A DNA stretch of 64,000 nt from Rapana venosa. Its lineage: Eukaryota; Mollusca; Gastropoda; Neogastropoda; Muricidae. The notes under the pieces are model-generated. The model did not search any database. It worked only from the letters and a program-made list of their open reading frames with translations, and was not told the origin of the DNA. Location of the stretch: positions 16,359,001 through 16,423,000 of the forward strand of contig CM054144.1 in assembly GCA_028751875.1 (NCBI GenBank), written 5' to 3'. Shown here piece after piece: positions 1 through 11,569 of this stretch. The first letter of the stretch is position 1, and every line of letters starts with the position of its first letter. A program made the translations under genes and the position numbers.

Positions 1-76
1 ACACACACACACACACAAAATACCACCACCACCAAAACTACCACTGCCACAACCACCACCACCACCACCACCACCA
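1..76. repeat. (AC)n and (ACC)n microsatellites
   Basis: The window opens inside an AC dinucleotide run, followed by an interrupted ACC trinucleotide run. The stretch from 77 to about 490 holds no gene that I can see. Confidence 0.9.
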
Positions 77-489
77 AGCTGTCCGTCTTTTCTTTTTTTT
101 CTGAGCTTCTTACAACTTATAAACCTATTCAAATGTGTCTTTTCTTGTTGCTGTTCAGTGTTTCTTTCTTTGAAGTAAAACCTGAATACGGTGCTCTGGA
201 CTAGAGTAACTTTTGATAGAGTCACTTGTGCAGGGAAGCGTGAGCCATTCTTACAGCAAGAACTGAATTGAACAGACTACCTGAATGAAGTTAAGTTGGC
301 GCGTTAACTGATGAGTTGTATCCACTCTTGATATGAAACCATGATGGTCAAGAAAAAGTTTTAAGTCTTGTGGCCTGAATATAATTATAATGTCATTTTT
401 GATTGAAGACGGTTGGTACTGCTTTTTTTTTTAAAAGTGTTTCTGGTACGGAAAAAGAAGTAAATAAAAAGAAAGGCTTTTCTATTAGG

Positions 490-775
490 GATGATAGAAT
501 GAGCACTCGTATGCTTTTTTGCATCCAGTCACCGTGTGCATGCAGTTTTGTTAATTTTGTCATCTGTTCTCACCGGCACGCAAAGGCCTACTCTTCGGAA
601 AGGCAGAATGGGTTTGAACGTGTGTGCAAGATGTTCTGCGTGCGTTCGCACATGGGACTTGGATTTACAGTCTCATCCAAGGGACTTTAGGGGGAGAGGG
701 GAGGGGGACGTCTGCACTGTGGTCAACCCCAGGGGAAAAAATCCGTTGAACGGGTGTCTCAAAGGAATAAGCTCG
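490..775 (-). mobile_element. SINE1 copy, head truncated (tRNA-derived SINE)
   Basis: On the plus strand this reads as the reverse complement of a family seen repeatedly in the window. The order is a tail like GATAGAATGAGCACTCGTATG, a middle around TCACCGGCACGCAAAGGCC, a segment near AGTCTCATCCAAGGGACTTT, then an AACCCCAGGGGAAAA motif. The tRNA-like head seen at 42,321 and 25,690 is missing, because the copy runs into a TA microsatellite at about 776. Confidence 0.75.
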
Positions 776-822
776 GATATATATATATATATATATAATA
801 TATATTATATATATAATAAGAG

Positions 823-873
<51 letters not shown>

Positions 874-906
874 GGGGGGGGAGAGGGGAGAGGAGAGAGA
901 GAGAGG

Positions 907-946
<40 letters not shown>

Positions 947-947
947 G
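776..947. repeat. Compound (TA)n-(GA)n-G19-(GA)n microsatellite
   Basis: A TA run passes into a GA run, then 19 consecutive G at 863-881, then more GA. Open frames here are artefacts of simple sequence. Confidence 0.95.
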
Positions 948-1439
948 AGAGGTGCTTTTTTGTTGTTGATGTTGTTGTTGTTAGTGAAAGGATTAAGCTT
1001 AAAAGCAAGAGCTTTTTTTTTTTCATCCAGCCCCCAAGGAAAGAAAAAAATCAAAGACTCAAAGAAAATTGTTAAAGAATGACATGATTAACATAACAAT
1101 GAAAGAAACCATTGTAAAAGTACAGACTGGTAGTTTGTATGATCAAATGCTCTCAAAGAAAATAGGATTAATCCCACAACGAACTCAGCTCAACTCAACT
1201 GTCTCCACCGCTACTGACGATGGTTGGAGCTTCAATCTCCTGTAGCCCTCCCAGACCACTGACCTCAGTGATGTTCTGCCTCTTTTCCTTCTACCCTCAA
1301 CCTTATCTTGGAGGACTGTAGTCATCACAGTTGTCTGTGTGTTTGTGTTTGTGTGACCACATTATCTCAGTGTGATTATCCCAATAAAAGAAAAGGCAGA
1401 AATATGTGTGCCTACGATGAATAAGCCATTCTACGATCC

Positions 1440-1935
1440 CCAAAGAGAGACAATGACAATGACAATGACAATGACAAATTCTTTTATTTCGAGGATAATG
1501 AATAAGCACACATGTGCTTTTTTACATCCAGTCCCCGCCCGTTAGGGATACATCTTAATAATAATAACCCAATACTTATACAGTCTCACAATAAAAACAA
1601 GGGGAAATAACCCTTTTCAAAACAGCTCCCCCCCCCCCCCCCCAACAACCCCCCCCCCCCCCCCCAAAGCAAGCAAATAAAAGAAAACCATAAAAATACC
1701 CCACCCCCACCCCCCCAAAAAACCTTAACCAAAACAAACAAACAAAAGAGAAGGAAAAACCAAACCAACAAAGATGATAAAAAAGAGAAAAACAGACAGA
1801 CAACAACAACAAGAACAAGAACAACAACAGAGCCAAGAAAAATAACACAACCAAACTTAATAAGTCATAAAGATAAACATCTACACATTGTCAAATGGTA
1901 CACATACTTGTTACACATAATTATAAATCAATTAA
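1440..1935 (-). mobile_element. LINE 3' tail, copy 1
   Basis: Read on the minus strand, this AT-rich stretch ends with GGGGACTGGATGTAAAAAAG, then TGTGCTTATTCATTATCCTC, then AAATAAAAGAATTTGTCATTG and a TGTCAT microsatellite tail. A second copy of about 465 bp lies at 3,338-3,803 and a degraded third at 4,390-5,300. No ORF is present, so I read it as the 3' UTR of a non-LTR element. It contains two poly-C runs (1,628-1,643 and 1,649-1,665). Confidence 0.6.
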
Positions 1936-2138
1936 TTAACAAACAAGATCATTTCAAATAACAATGAAATATTTCACTCAAACCCCATTCAATTAGTGAA
2001 AAATCAAGAAATCGAAAAATCAAATGAATAAACAAAACCAATTAAACAAGAAAAAAAGACCCACAAAACACTCCCCTTCCCAACACCCCCTCCCCTAAAT
2101 AAACAACAACCCCCCAAAAGTCCAGACTAAATACAAGC

Positions 2139-2308
2139 GTGCGCGCGCGCGCGCGCGCACACACACACACACACACATACACACACATACACACACATAC
2201 ACACACACTTACGCACGTATAGCCACGCATGCACACCACACACACACACACACACTCTCTCACACATACACACTCACACACACATAATACACACACACAA
2301 ACACAACA

Positions 2309-2352
<44 letters not shown>
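2139..2352. repeat. (GC)n-(AC)n compound microsatellite
   Basis: An alternating GC run of about 20 bases passes into AC repeats with several interruptions. This alternating purine-pyrimidine DNA has Z-DNA potential. Confidence 0.95.
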
Positions 2353-2354
<2 letters not shown>

Positions 2355-2855
2355 CCTGGATACATATCCATTCGCAAGACATTTCCTCACCTACAAGATA
2401 ATAGACACATGTCATAATTATCAAAATATCATAACCGTACATTTGTACAGAAAAAACCAGGAAATAAACATTATTTGATGTACGAAGACAGCAAGCCACA
2501 AAGCATCAAGAAAAATGACCAGTCTAACATCAGCTATTTCAACAATAAACACACAGAACTGCTTTCTTTCCGCTCTCATCTGCACACACTGTGAATGGGC
2601 GCTCATTACTACTCACTGACACACACATACACACATACACACATATACACACACACATATTCATGCATGGCAATCCTATATACACATTATTAGAATTGAT
2701 ACAAAAGTCCACAGAAGTAATGAAATTGTCCAACAGAACATTGCAAATTAACAATCCATACCATTCTGCATTAACAACAAAATACAACCCAAACTTCATT
2801 TTAAGGGGGGAAAACTCAGACAAGTTCATTGTTAACAAAATCAAAACAAGCAAGG

Positions 2856-2856
<1 letters not shown>

Positions 2857-2887
<31 letters not shown>

Positions 2888-2921
2888 TACAATTCAAAGC
2901 AAGCTCACTAATGTCAGTTAC

Positions 2922-2967
<46 letters not shown>

Positions 2968-2968
2968 G
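2857..2968. repeat. (CA)n and (GA)n microsatellites
   Basis: There is a pure CA run at about 2,857-2,886 and a GA run at about 2,924-2,968, separated by short ordinary sequence. Confidence 0.9.
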
Positions 2969-3032
2969 ATAATTTGGTATAATACAAGGGAGGATATATT
3001 TACTTTGTTTCCAACAGATCAATTGTGGATTT

Positions 3033-3310
3033 TTATTTTTGATGCATTAAGTGGATGAAAAAAAGACTTTTGAAGATTGTTAATGATTGGAGTTGTCTAA
3101 ATGAGTCAGGAAGGGAGTTCCACAGCACAGGGCCTGAGTAAAGTAAGCTAGATTTGAACAAATCTATTCTTGGGATTGGGACACATGGCTTTTCGGTATT
3201 TCTGGAATGATTCATTGGGAACTTGTCTTTTAAGGATGAGGGAAAAGTTCCTGTCATTATCTTAAACATCATGATGCCTTTGTTAAATCTTAGTCTTTGG
3301 TGTAGGGGAA
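3033..3310 (-). pseudogene. Non-LTR retrotransposon reverse-transcriptase C-terminus, fragment
   Basis: The minus strand encodes about 92 residues starting near LPLHQRLRFNKGIMMFKIM, through YSGPVLWNSLPDSFRQ, and ending LFFIHLMHQK before a stop at 3,033. This arrangement (LPLHQR, then WNSLP, then a FKS..F..L ending) is typical of the extreme C-terminus of CR1/L2/jockey-type LINE reverse transcriptases, downstream of the catalytic core. No catalytic motif remains, so this is a 5'-truncated fossil. Residues upstream of about 3,310 in the same open frame come from GA repeat and the adjacent LINE tail and do not belong. The clade assignment is from general family knowledge and is uncertain; that it is LINE-derived is fairly secure. 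Confidence 0.7.
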
Positions 3311-3337
3311 GAATATTTAACTGGGTAGAGAGAGAGA

Positions 3338-3803
3338 GAGAGACAATGACAATGACAAATTCTTTTATTTCGAGGATAATGAATAAGCACACATGTGCTT
3401 TTTTACATCCAGTCCCCGCCCGTTAGGGATACATCTTAATAATAATAACCCAATACTTATACAGTCTCACAATAAAAACAAGGGGAAATAACCCTTTTCA
3501 AAAACACCCCCCCCCCCCCCAGCAACCCTCCCCCCCAAAGCAAGCAATTAAAAGAAAATCCTAAGAATACCCCACCCCTACCCCCACCCCCCAAAAAACC
3601 CTAACCAAAACAAACAAACAAAAGAGGAGGAAAAACCAAACCAACAAAAGATGATAAAAAAGAGAAAAACAGACAAACAACAACAACAAGAACAAGAGCA
3701 ACAACAAAGCCAAGAAAAATAACACAACCAAACTTAATAAGTCATAATGATAAACATCTACACATTGTCAAATGGTACACATACTTGTTACACATAATTA
3801 TAA
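3338..3803 (-). mobile_element. LINE 3' tail, copy 2
   Basis: This is a near-identical copy of 1,440-1,935 in the same orientation, including the TGTCAT tail next to a GA run, the CCAGTCCCCGCCCGTTAGGG segment and poly-C runs. The two copies differ mainly in homopolymer lengths. Confidence 0.65.
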
Positions 3804-3924
3804 GATATTGAAATAGGGCACTCATTAAAACTTAAGTACAGAGGCAAGTCCAATAAAGTATTGAAAATATAAAATATGAATCCTTCATCATGATATACTA
3901 TGATTATAAGCAGGACGATAAAAG

Positions 3925-4332
3925 GTGAGAGGAGAGAGAGAAGAGAGAGACAGAGACAGAGACAGAGAGACAGAGAGTGTGTGTGTGTGTATTTCAGAGA
4001 TAATATCCAATATATAAATCCCAAAACAGTATGCGATCCCATCAAAACTCATTTTAGATTATACTCGTTACAAATTATATGTCATGATAATGAAATAAAT
4101 TTAATACCTCATACATCCACACAATAAAAACAAGAAACAAACCAAGAAGAAATTTAAAACTATACAGTCGTTTAGGGAGAGAATATGGGTGGTGATGAGT
4201 GAGTGAGTGTGTGGTGTGTGTGTGTGTGTGTGTGGTGTGTGTGTGTGTGTGTGTGTTTGAGCGTGTGTGTGTGTGTTGTGTGTGCGTGTGTGTGTGTGTT
4301 GAGTGTGTGGGGGGTGGGGGGGGGGGGGGGTG
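3925..4332. repeat. (GA)n, (GT)n and poly-G tracts
   Basis: GA/CAGAGA repeat lies at about 3,925-3,976, a short GT run follows, and a long interrupted GT array lies at about 4,200-4,310, ending in a G run near 4,315-4,331. AT-rich LINE-tail-like sequence lies between. Confidence 0.85.
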
Positions 4333-4389
4333 TTTCGGGGATAATACTAAATAATGTAATACTCACATAGCACACGATCAACACAAACA

Positions 4390-4762
4390 CTTTTTAATTA
4401 TGCTCATGCAAATTGAATGTCATGGTAATAAAATAAGTGCAATACCCATACACTCTCATAATAAAGAGGTGGAAAAAGCCAATAAAGTCATAAAAAGAAC
4501 ATCTACACATTGTAAGTAATAGAAACAAATTCTTTTTTTTTTCAGGATAATGAATAAGTATTCATGTTCTTTTTCACATCCAGTCCCCGCCCATAGGGTC
4601 ACATTTAAAAATGCACTCAGTACTCATACTTTCAAGCAGAAGAAGCAAAGGGAAAAATCTTTTTTTTTTAAAGAAAAAGAGAGAAGAAGAAAAAACAAAC
4701 AAACATACAAACAAACAGACAAACAACCCCAGACGAACAAAAGACAAAACAAATACCCAGAC

Positions 4763-4793
<31 letters not shown>

Positions 4794-5133
4794 AAAAAAA
4801 AGCCAATAAAAAAGAAAAAAGAGAAAGAAAAAAAAGAAAAAAAAAACCAAAAAAAAAAACACCCCAAAAAAACAACAACAAAAAAGCAGACAAAAACACC
4901 CTTCCAAATAAACAAACAAAAAGAAGAAAAAACAACATCTAACAAATGGGGAAAAAAACAAAAAAAAACCAACAAACAAAAAACAACAGTTAAAAAAAAA
5001 AAAAAAAAAGACAGCACCGTTTCCCCCTTTACACACATACACACACACATACATACACCAAAACAAAAAACTAACAAGCGAAAAACCCAAACAAATCACC
5101 AACAAAGAACAAAGTAACAACTACAGCAATAAC

Positions 5134-5205
<72 letters not shown>

Positions 5206-5300
5206 AGAGAGTAAGCCAAACTTATAGATCATAAAATTGAATACCTTCATATTGTAGAATAGTACACATAGTTGTTACACGTGGTAATAAGATATTAAAA
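4390..5300 (-). mobile_element. LINE 3' tail, degraded copy 3, with embedded simple repeats
   Basis: Blocks near 4,395-4,620 and 5,215-5,300 match the ends of the two better copies (GGATAATGAATAAGTATTCATG, CCAGTCCCCGCCC, then ACACATAGTTGTTACAC). Between them lie C22 at 4,762-4,783, A-rich DNA and a GA array at 5,138-5,212. The long Lys/Asn-rich and Phe-rich open frames over this stretch are low-complexity artefacts. Confidence 0.45.
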
Positions 5301-5401
5301 TAGGAGATTCACTGGAGCTCAAGTACAGTCAACAAGTCCAAAATAAAATTGAAAATCGAAAGTATGAATATGCCCTTTATTAGAATACACAATAACAATA
5401 G

Positions 5402-5423
5402 AAGGAGAGAGAGAGATAGAGAT

Positions 5424-5488
<65 letters not shown>

Positions 5489-5522
5489 AGAGGAGAGATC
5501 GAGAGATCGAGAGAGAAAATGA

Positions 5523-5592
<70 letters not shown>

Positions 5593-5784
5593 AACAAACC
5601 AACCCAAAAAACAGTTCACTGCCAGAAAATAGAGGAAATGTCAACAACAACAACAACGGGGGGGGGGGGGGGGGAGGAGAAAAGAGGGAAGGAGAAATGG
5701 AGAGAACGAAGAAGAAAAAGAACAGAAGAAAGAAGAAAAAGGAAACTAAGCAGCAGAGAGAAAGAATATAATTATTATGTGTGT

Positions 5785-5831
<47 letters not shown>

Positions 5832-5889
5832 GGGGGGTTACATGTTCGCACGCGTGTGTCTTCGTACGCATGCAGTGTCAGTGAGTGAC

Positions 5890-5921
<32 letters not shown>

Positions 5922-5922
5922 A
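5402..5922. repeat. (GA)n, poly-G and (GT)n arrays
   Basis: Interrupted GA repeat covers about 5,402-5,592. G17 lies at 5,658-5,674. A GT run leads into G31 at 5,799-5,829, and another GT run lies at about 5,890-5,921. No gene is supported. Confidence 0.9.
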
Positions 5923-5968
5923 TGGCGGCACATATTTACACTCGCTCGCACTTGTCTGCATGATACCA

Positions 5969-6215
5969 GGGTGTACGCATGTATGTATGTATATATGTAT
6001 GGATTCATGTAGGCATAATTATGATTATGCACATGTGCGCGCACACGTGCGCACGCTCGCGCGCACGAGCACGCTGGCTTCTAGTTTATTACTGAAACTA
6101 GGGTGTACGCATGTATGTATGTTTGTATGCATATATGTATGGACTCATGTAGGCATATAATTATGCATATGTGCGCGCACACGTGCACGCTGGCTTCTAG
6201 TTTATTACTGAAACT
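5969..6215. repeat. Tandem direct duplication, about 115-130 bp unit, two copies
   Basis: The unit begins AGGGTGTACGCATGTATGTA and ends GGCTTCTAGTTTATTACTGA. It occurs at about 5,969-6,100 and 6,101-6,215. Each copy carries alternating GC-rich DNA around a perfect CACGTG (6,044-6,049 and 6,180-6,185). The second copy is shorter in the GC-rich part. Confidence 0.85.
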
Positions 6216-6343
6216 GACTTTCCCTCAGACCACCGTTCAGTGACCATAGTAATCGTGTGTATCAATTTACTGCCTTGCACGTTCTTCTCTCAGTGGCCAC
6301 ATGCTGATGTACAGTGTCGCGTGCTCCGCCGCGTGACTAGAGT

Positions 6344-6352
6344 TATAAATAG
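6344..6352 (+). promoter_or_regulatory. TATA-box-like TATAAATAG
   Basis: A strong TATA match is preceded by a CpG-containing stretch (GTCGCGTGCTCCGCCGCGTG at about 6,316-6,335). It lies about 690 bp upstream of the PAR bZIP start codon. It could serve a distal promoter and an upstream non-coding exon; PAR genes in other animals often use several promoters. I cannot identify the exon. Confidence 0.3.
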
Positions 6353-6674
6353 CCTCGAACGACTAATCGAACTCTGCCAGTATGTGTATCACACAAGGTA
6401 CATGTGCACCTTTTCCGGGTACATCCCAGTCTGCGCATGCAGTACATCTAGGTACATCTAGAGTTTGTAAAAATATATCATGAGTGCGCGCGCGCGCGTG
6501 CGTGTATGTGTGTGAATACCAAAAAAGAAATTAAAAAGCACCAACAACAAAAAAAGGCACTAGCTGAAAGGGGTTGGTAGAATGAAAGATAATAGGAATA
6601 GTAGGCCCATCTCCTCAGCTCTCCATGGTCTCTTCAAATGATTTCTTTCTCGTTATTTTTTCCACGTACATTAG

Positions 6675-6680
6675 CACGTG
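6675..6680. promoter_or_regulatory. E-box CACGTG (distal)
   Basis: This is a perfect palindromic E-box 355 bp upstream of the PAR bZIP start codon, with further ACGTG half-matches nearby (about 6,691 and 6,704). Confidence 0.4.
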
Positions 6681-6889
6681 CATACGGCATACGTGTGTCA
6701 TTTACGTGCATTCTTGTGTGTCTGCATGCACCATTTGTTTTCCTTTGCACAGCCCACTTTCCTGCTCTTCTTTCCCATGTACGTCGTTTTCTTTTCAGCT
6801 TTTCCCCTGGTGTGGTGTGTGTGTGTGTGTGATTTCATGTGTCTGGTTGTAAGTCTGCAGGTTCTCTCGCATGCAGACGATGCAATGTA

Positions 6890-7034
6890 AAAATAGATCA
6901 TGTACACATATTTGACCAATCAAAGTGTCTATACAACGCCACATGGCCAGTCACGTGCTGAACCATGCTTTCATTGGTTCATAAATCAGTGAAGAAGAAA
7001 CAGACGGAACTCACACAGAACACTGCAAGAAAAC
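6890..7034 (+). promoter_or_regulatory. Proximal promoter and 5' leader of PAR bZIP gene
   Basis: The stretch contains CCAAT at 6,916-6,920, a perfect E-box CACGTG at 6,952-6,957, an inverted CCAAT (ATTGG) at 6,973-6,977 and an AT-rich CATAAATCA near 6,980. The start codon follows at 7,035. CACGTG is the preferred site of CLOCK:BMAL1-type bHLH-PAS dimers, and vertebrate PAR bZIP genes are known targets of that clock complex. Clock control here is inference. The transcription start cannot be fixed by eye. Confidence 0.5.
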
Positions 7035-7125
7035 ATGTCGAACCACAATATATACAGCGGGATGACATTGAAGGATCTTCTTAAAAATCCAGATCTTCAG
7101 CATGCTCCAGGAACACTCAATGGAG
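7035..7125 (+). CDS. TEF/HLF: PAR bZIP coding exon 1
   Basis: This exon encodes residues 1-30 plus the first base of codon 31 ([19 protein letters not shown] and onwards). The donor is GGAG|GTAAGT, a consensus match. The ATG at 7,035 is chosen because it opens the frame that splices in phase into exon 2, and MTLKDLL resembles the short N-terminal motif of some PAR isoforms. An upstream in-frame ATG in an unseen exon cannot be excluded. Intron 1 (7,126-8,564) contains a CT microsatellite and nothing else recognisable. Confidence 0.85.
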
Positions 7126-7761
7126 GTAAGTTTTGCAGTTTCTTTTCTGTTGTAAAGCTATAAGTTTAAACAAATATGATACTACCTGATACATAGGCGG
7201 ACAGCTAGCTATCTGCAGCCACTGGTTCTATCGTGTTTGTGTTGCTTGTAATGGCATGAAAATCCCTTAAAGGATACGATTTTCTTCATCTGGTTGTTTA
7301 TCTCTGGGAAAGACATCTTGCTTATTTGTTTTCTACCCTTTTTTGACGTTGTTGGTATGTCAGAGTAGTAGTTTGGTACAATGAAAATATCGGTGAAATC
7401 TGGGCACGCCAGCACAAACGTGACTTCTATTTTTAGCCCAAGGTCTTTTGATCAGAATGCCGAGCCAATCACTTGTCGCTGTCCGCTGGTTGGCCTATCG
7501 CGATGAATAGGTGGGAATGTCGAAGAGGTTATTTTGTATACTAACCGGGTCTGCATGTCACCGATGCAGCATAATAAAGCCAAAAGAAATGCTGCAAGGA
7601 ATGCAACTGACATTAAACGAATGTGTAATAATGTTTTTACTGTCAAAATGTCCCATCCAGGCGTACAAAAAGAAAGTTCTAACAGATGGTTGATCAGTCT
7701 TGTTTTAGGAATCTGAGCATGCTTTTTGTCAGGTGTATCTGTTATCAGCATCAGCAGATAG

Positions 7762-7806
<45 letters not shown>

Positions 7807-10727
7807 CCTCCCTCCCTCCATCTCCCTCTCATGCACACACACTTGTGTTCACACATTGTGTGCATAAAGTATTTAACACACTCATATAGTGTACTTGCTT
7901 ACATTCTCATCTCAGGCACAGTTTGTATTCTGCCCTTATTCACAAAATTGCTGTTACACATATTGACTTGAAACTGATCAGTTTTACAGTGATACACTCT
8001 TTGTATCTTTAAGTGAGTGTAACTACTGCTTCAGTGAATTTTATATTATAAGTATACATAAATACTATCTTCCCAACCCAAAGTAATGTATTAAAAACAT
8101 GCTGGTTCAGGATGATGATGGTTTGAAGGGCACTCACTTTATAACTTGTCTTCTAAATGAAAAGAAAACATGTTAGAGGCTTTTTCTCCTTTTTACCCCC
8201 TTTGTCAGATGACTATGGTAATCTTGATGTTTTAGTTGTTTAAGAAAAGACAGAAACTGCCTTTGTTTTATTTTTACTGGAAAGATATTGTCTTAAAATT
8301 TTTTTCTCCTTTTTTCTTTATAACCTCCATTCAGAATTTCATTAGACAGATAAATAATGCTGTCTTTTTTTGTATGCACAGCCCCCAGGGTAAAATGATT
8401 TAATAACGTCTTTTTTATGTACAGCCAAAAGATTTGGCCCCCCCATACTGTTCTTGGCAAAAAAGATGAACAAAGATAATGGGGTTGTCTTTTCTGTGTT
8501 TTTTTTCCCACATGGCTTCTAGAACAACAAACATTTTTTTAAAGATTATTTTTTCCCCACACAGCCCCTACCCAGAAGGCCAAAAAAGCCAGTGATGAAG
8601 CAGCAGACGTAGACTTCACTGCAGCTTTTCTGGGGCCTCAGCTATGGAACAAGACCTACAACTCCAACGACTTCAACCTGGATTACATGGACCTGGATGA
8701 GTTCTTGGGCGAGAACTTGGAAGAAGTCCCCGTGGTTGAAACAGTCAGCTGGGATGACCTGATCACTTCCTCTCCACCCCACAACAACTCCCCCCTCCCA
8801 CGGAAAATTCCAAGTCCTCATGGGAGCCCCTACGCACAAGCGAGATTCAGCCCCCAAGGCAGCCCCAATCCTCGCATCAGCCCCAACCCTCGCATCAGTC
8901 CCAATCCATATGCCAACCCAAGTTTACATGTCAGCCCCAGTCCACGTGCCCTTCACAGCCCTCATGTCAGCCCTAACCCACACGCTGGCTTTGGCTTGCA
9001 TGGGAGTCCTCCCCACAGTCCTCGCACAGCTCCCCTTGCTGTTCCCAGCAGCACTGCTCAGAGTCAATCCATAGTTGTTTCCCCTGTTAGAGCTGACAGC
9101 GGAATGGCCAGGGTGAAGTCTGTGGAGAGCGATATGCAGAAAACAGGTAGGTGCTTGTGTTTTTATGCTTTTTATTAACTGTATTTTTATTGTGTTTGGA
9201 ATTGCTTCTGCTGTTCTTATTTCAATGTGGATCTGAGTTTTGGTGGATCATAGGTTGGTTGGATCATAGATGTTCTGTTTTCATCTGTTCAGATTTATAG
9301 CTCTTTGTAACTTTCAGTATTTTATACACTAATGAATATTGTAGTCAGTATGAAAGACAATATGTATTTGAATACAAAAATAAAAAATATTTTATGCAAG
9401 TTAATCTTTTTTTTCTTTTTTAAGTAACAGAAAAGCATTGGGGAAAGAGAAAATGCATTTCTGTTTATGGATTCATTAGTTGCTTTCAGAAGCAGCATTT
9501 CAGCAGTCATGGCTGGGTTGAAAACAAATAACACATCTTATAGTTCTGTGAGAAACAAGAATGTTGTGTATCTCATGTTCAACCCTAAGCATTTACATTA
9601 TCAACTCTCTCATTTCATTGTTCCAGGGAGCCCCCGGTCCACATCCCCAGGTGCGACATCCACAGGGTCCACTCCTCCAGTCAGTCCTCTACCTGTCCAG
9701 GTGGACTTCCAGCTGACTGAACAGGACCTGGCTCTCTCCTCCATCCCAGGTCTTTGAGCTCCCTCCTTCCGTCCCCCTTCCTGACATAGAACGCATGCAC
9801 TAAGGTGGCTTCTGGCCACAATATGCATGCACCTCATTCCCTGCTAGTTTTGTGTCTGCACACTCTTGGGGAGGTAAAGTTTGAGATTGTGGTTTGTTTT
9901 GTATTTGTTGGAATGGGTTGGGGTTTTTTGTTTTGTTTTGTGTGTGTGTGTGATGTTATATTCCAACTTTCATTTGTTAAGTGCAAAACGGTATTTTCAT
10001 TTTTAGTAGGTATCAAAATTATATCAAAGTTGTATTGTTGTTGCTTAAGTTTTTGTTATATAGATGTACACCTGGAAAAGTCATGATTATTTATGCTTCT
10101 GTGTAAGTAATTTCCTACTATAATAGTTGATACTTATATCTAGATCATTCTATACTAGAAAAGCTTTACGAATTTTGCTTAATGTTGTTTTTTCAGGACT
10201 AGGAATGTGTCTTTTTGTGTGTGTTGATTTGCTTTATACAGATAAAAAAAAAAAATTATGCACTTTTCATGATTTATGAATATAGTCTTTACCTTCTGTG
10301 CTTTAATTTTTTTTAAGCTTTGTTCTGTAAATGCATAGTAAATGTGATGAACAGTATTAAAAATAAAAAGCTCAATGCAAGGCATATCACAAGTTTATAT
10401 TTATATATGTGCATAATATATGTGTGGATTTGCTTCATTGTGTGTGCTAGATTTTCTTCAGATATTGAGCTGGATAAATGATTGGTTTTTTTGGCAGGGA
10501 ACTGTTACTGAGCTTGTTTTTCCTGATGAGGGTTGTCATAATTTTCTGACTTAACCCTAGTATGGTCTTTGAGATCAGTAGGGCTGTAAACAATATGAAA
10601 CTAGTGATTTCATAAAATGAAGTTTTGAACATTAACAGACATTGTTGTTAATAGTGCTCTTTGTGCATGCATGAGAGAGTACAAGATTGCATTAACATGC
10701 AGGCTCACACTCACACACACATACACA

Positions 10728-10793
<66 letters not shown>

Positions 10794-11477
10794 CTCTCAT
10801 CAATTTAGTCTTCCTTGCTTAAGTCTTTGTTTTACAACTTTTTTTGTAAGTAGTGAATGAAGTAAGAGTTGTATCAAACAAAAAGAATGTACCACTGATA
10901 AGAACCAGATTTTCTGGCATGGTAATATGAATATCCTACACCCTCAGAAGGCCCCTTTCTTCTGCACCATTCAGAAATCAGTATACCTAACATATTCACC
11001 AATGGTAGGGTAAAACAAACTGTCAAACAAGCAAACAGAAAGTACAAAAAATAAATACTCCCACCCCCATCCCCTCAAAAAAAGCAAATCAAACAAATTT
11101 ACAGACACACAACTGAGTTTCATAAGAGAGAGGGCATTGGTAGTTTTTCTAGTAAGCATAGAGGGTCTGTATTCTGATCTGGTTTTTCAAGTATAGTGAC
11201 TATGTCACAGTGTCATAAGATGCCAGACAATCATACAACTGGGACTTCATGATTGTTAATGTGTGTGTTGCCAGGACATTGCACGTTTGACCCAACGTCT
11301 CATACCTTCTCTGAAGAAGATCTCAAGCCTCAGCCAATGATCAAAAAGTCCAGAAAGGTACATATGTGTGAATATTTCCATTTGTTTGTTTGATTTTTGT
11401 TACAAACCGTGTTGTCCACATGACCGTCAAATGAGTTATAAACATATCAGTATTGATTTAAAGTGTGTGTGTGTGTG

Positions 11478-11569
<92 letters not shown>

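Noticed and set aside
1303..1509. ORF with a His-Cys repeat
   Set aside because: The HCHCHC motif is the TGTCAT-type microsatellite tail of a LINE read in frame.
4574..5120. Phe-rich, Lys-rich and Ser/Leu-rich ORFs in 0.6-5.9 kb
   Set aside because: They are translations of A-rich DNA and of GA, CA and GT microsatellites, with no conserved content.
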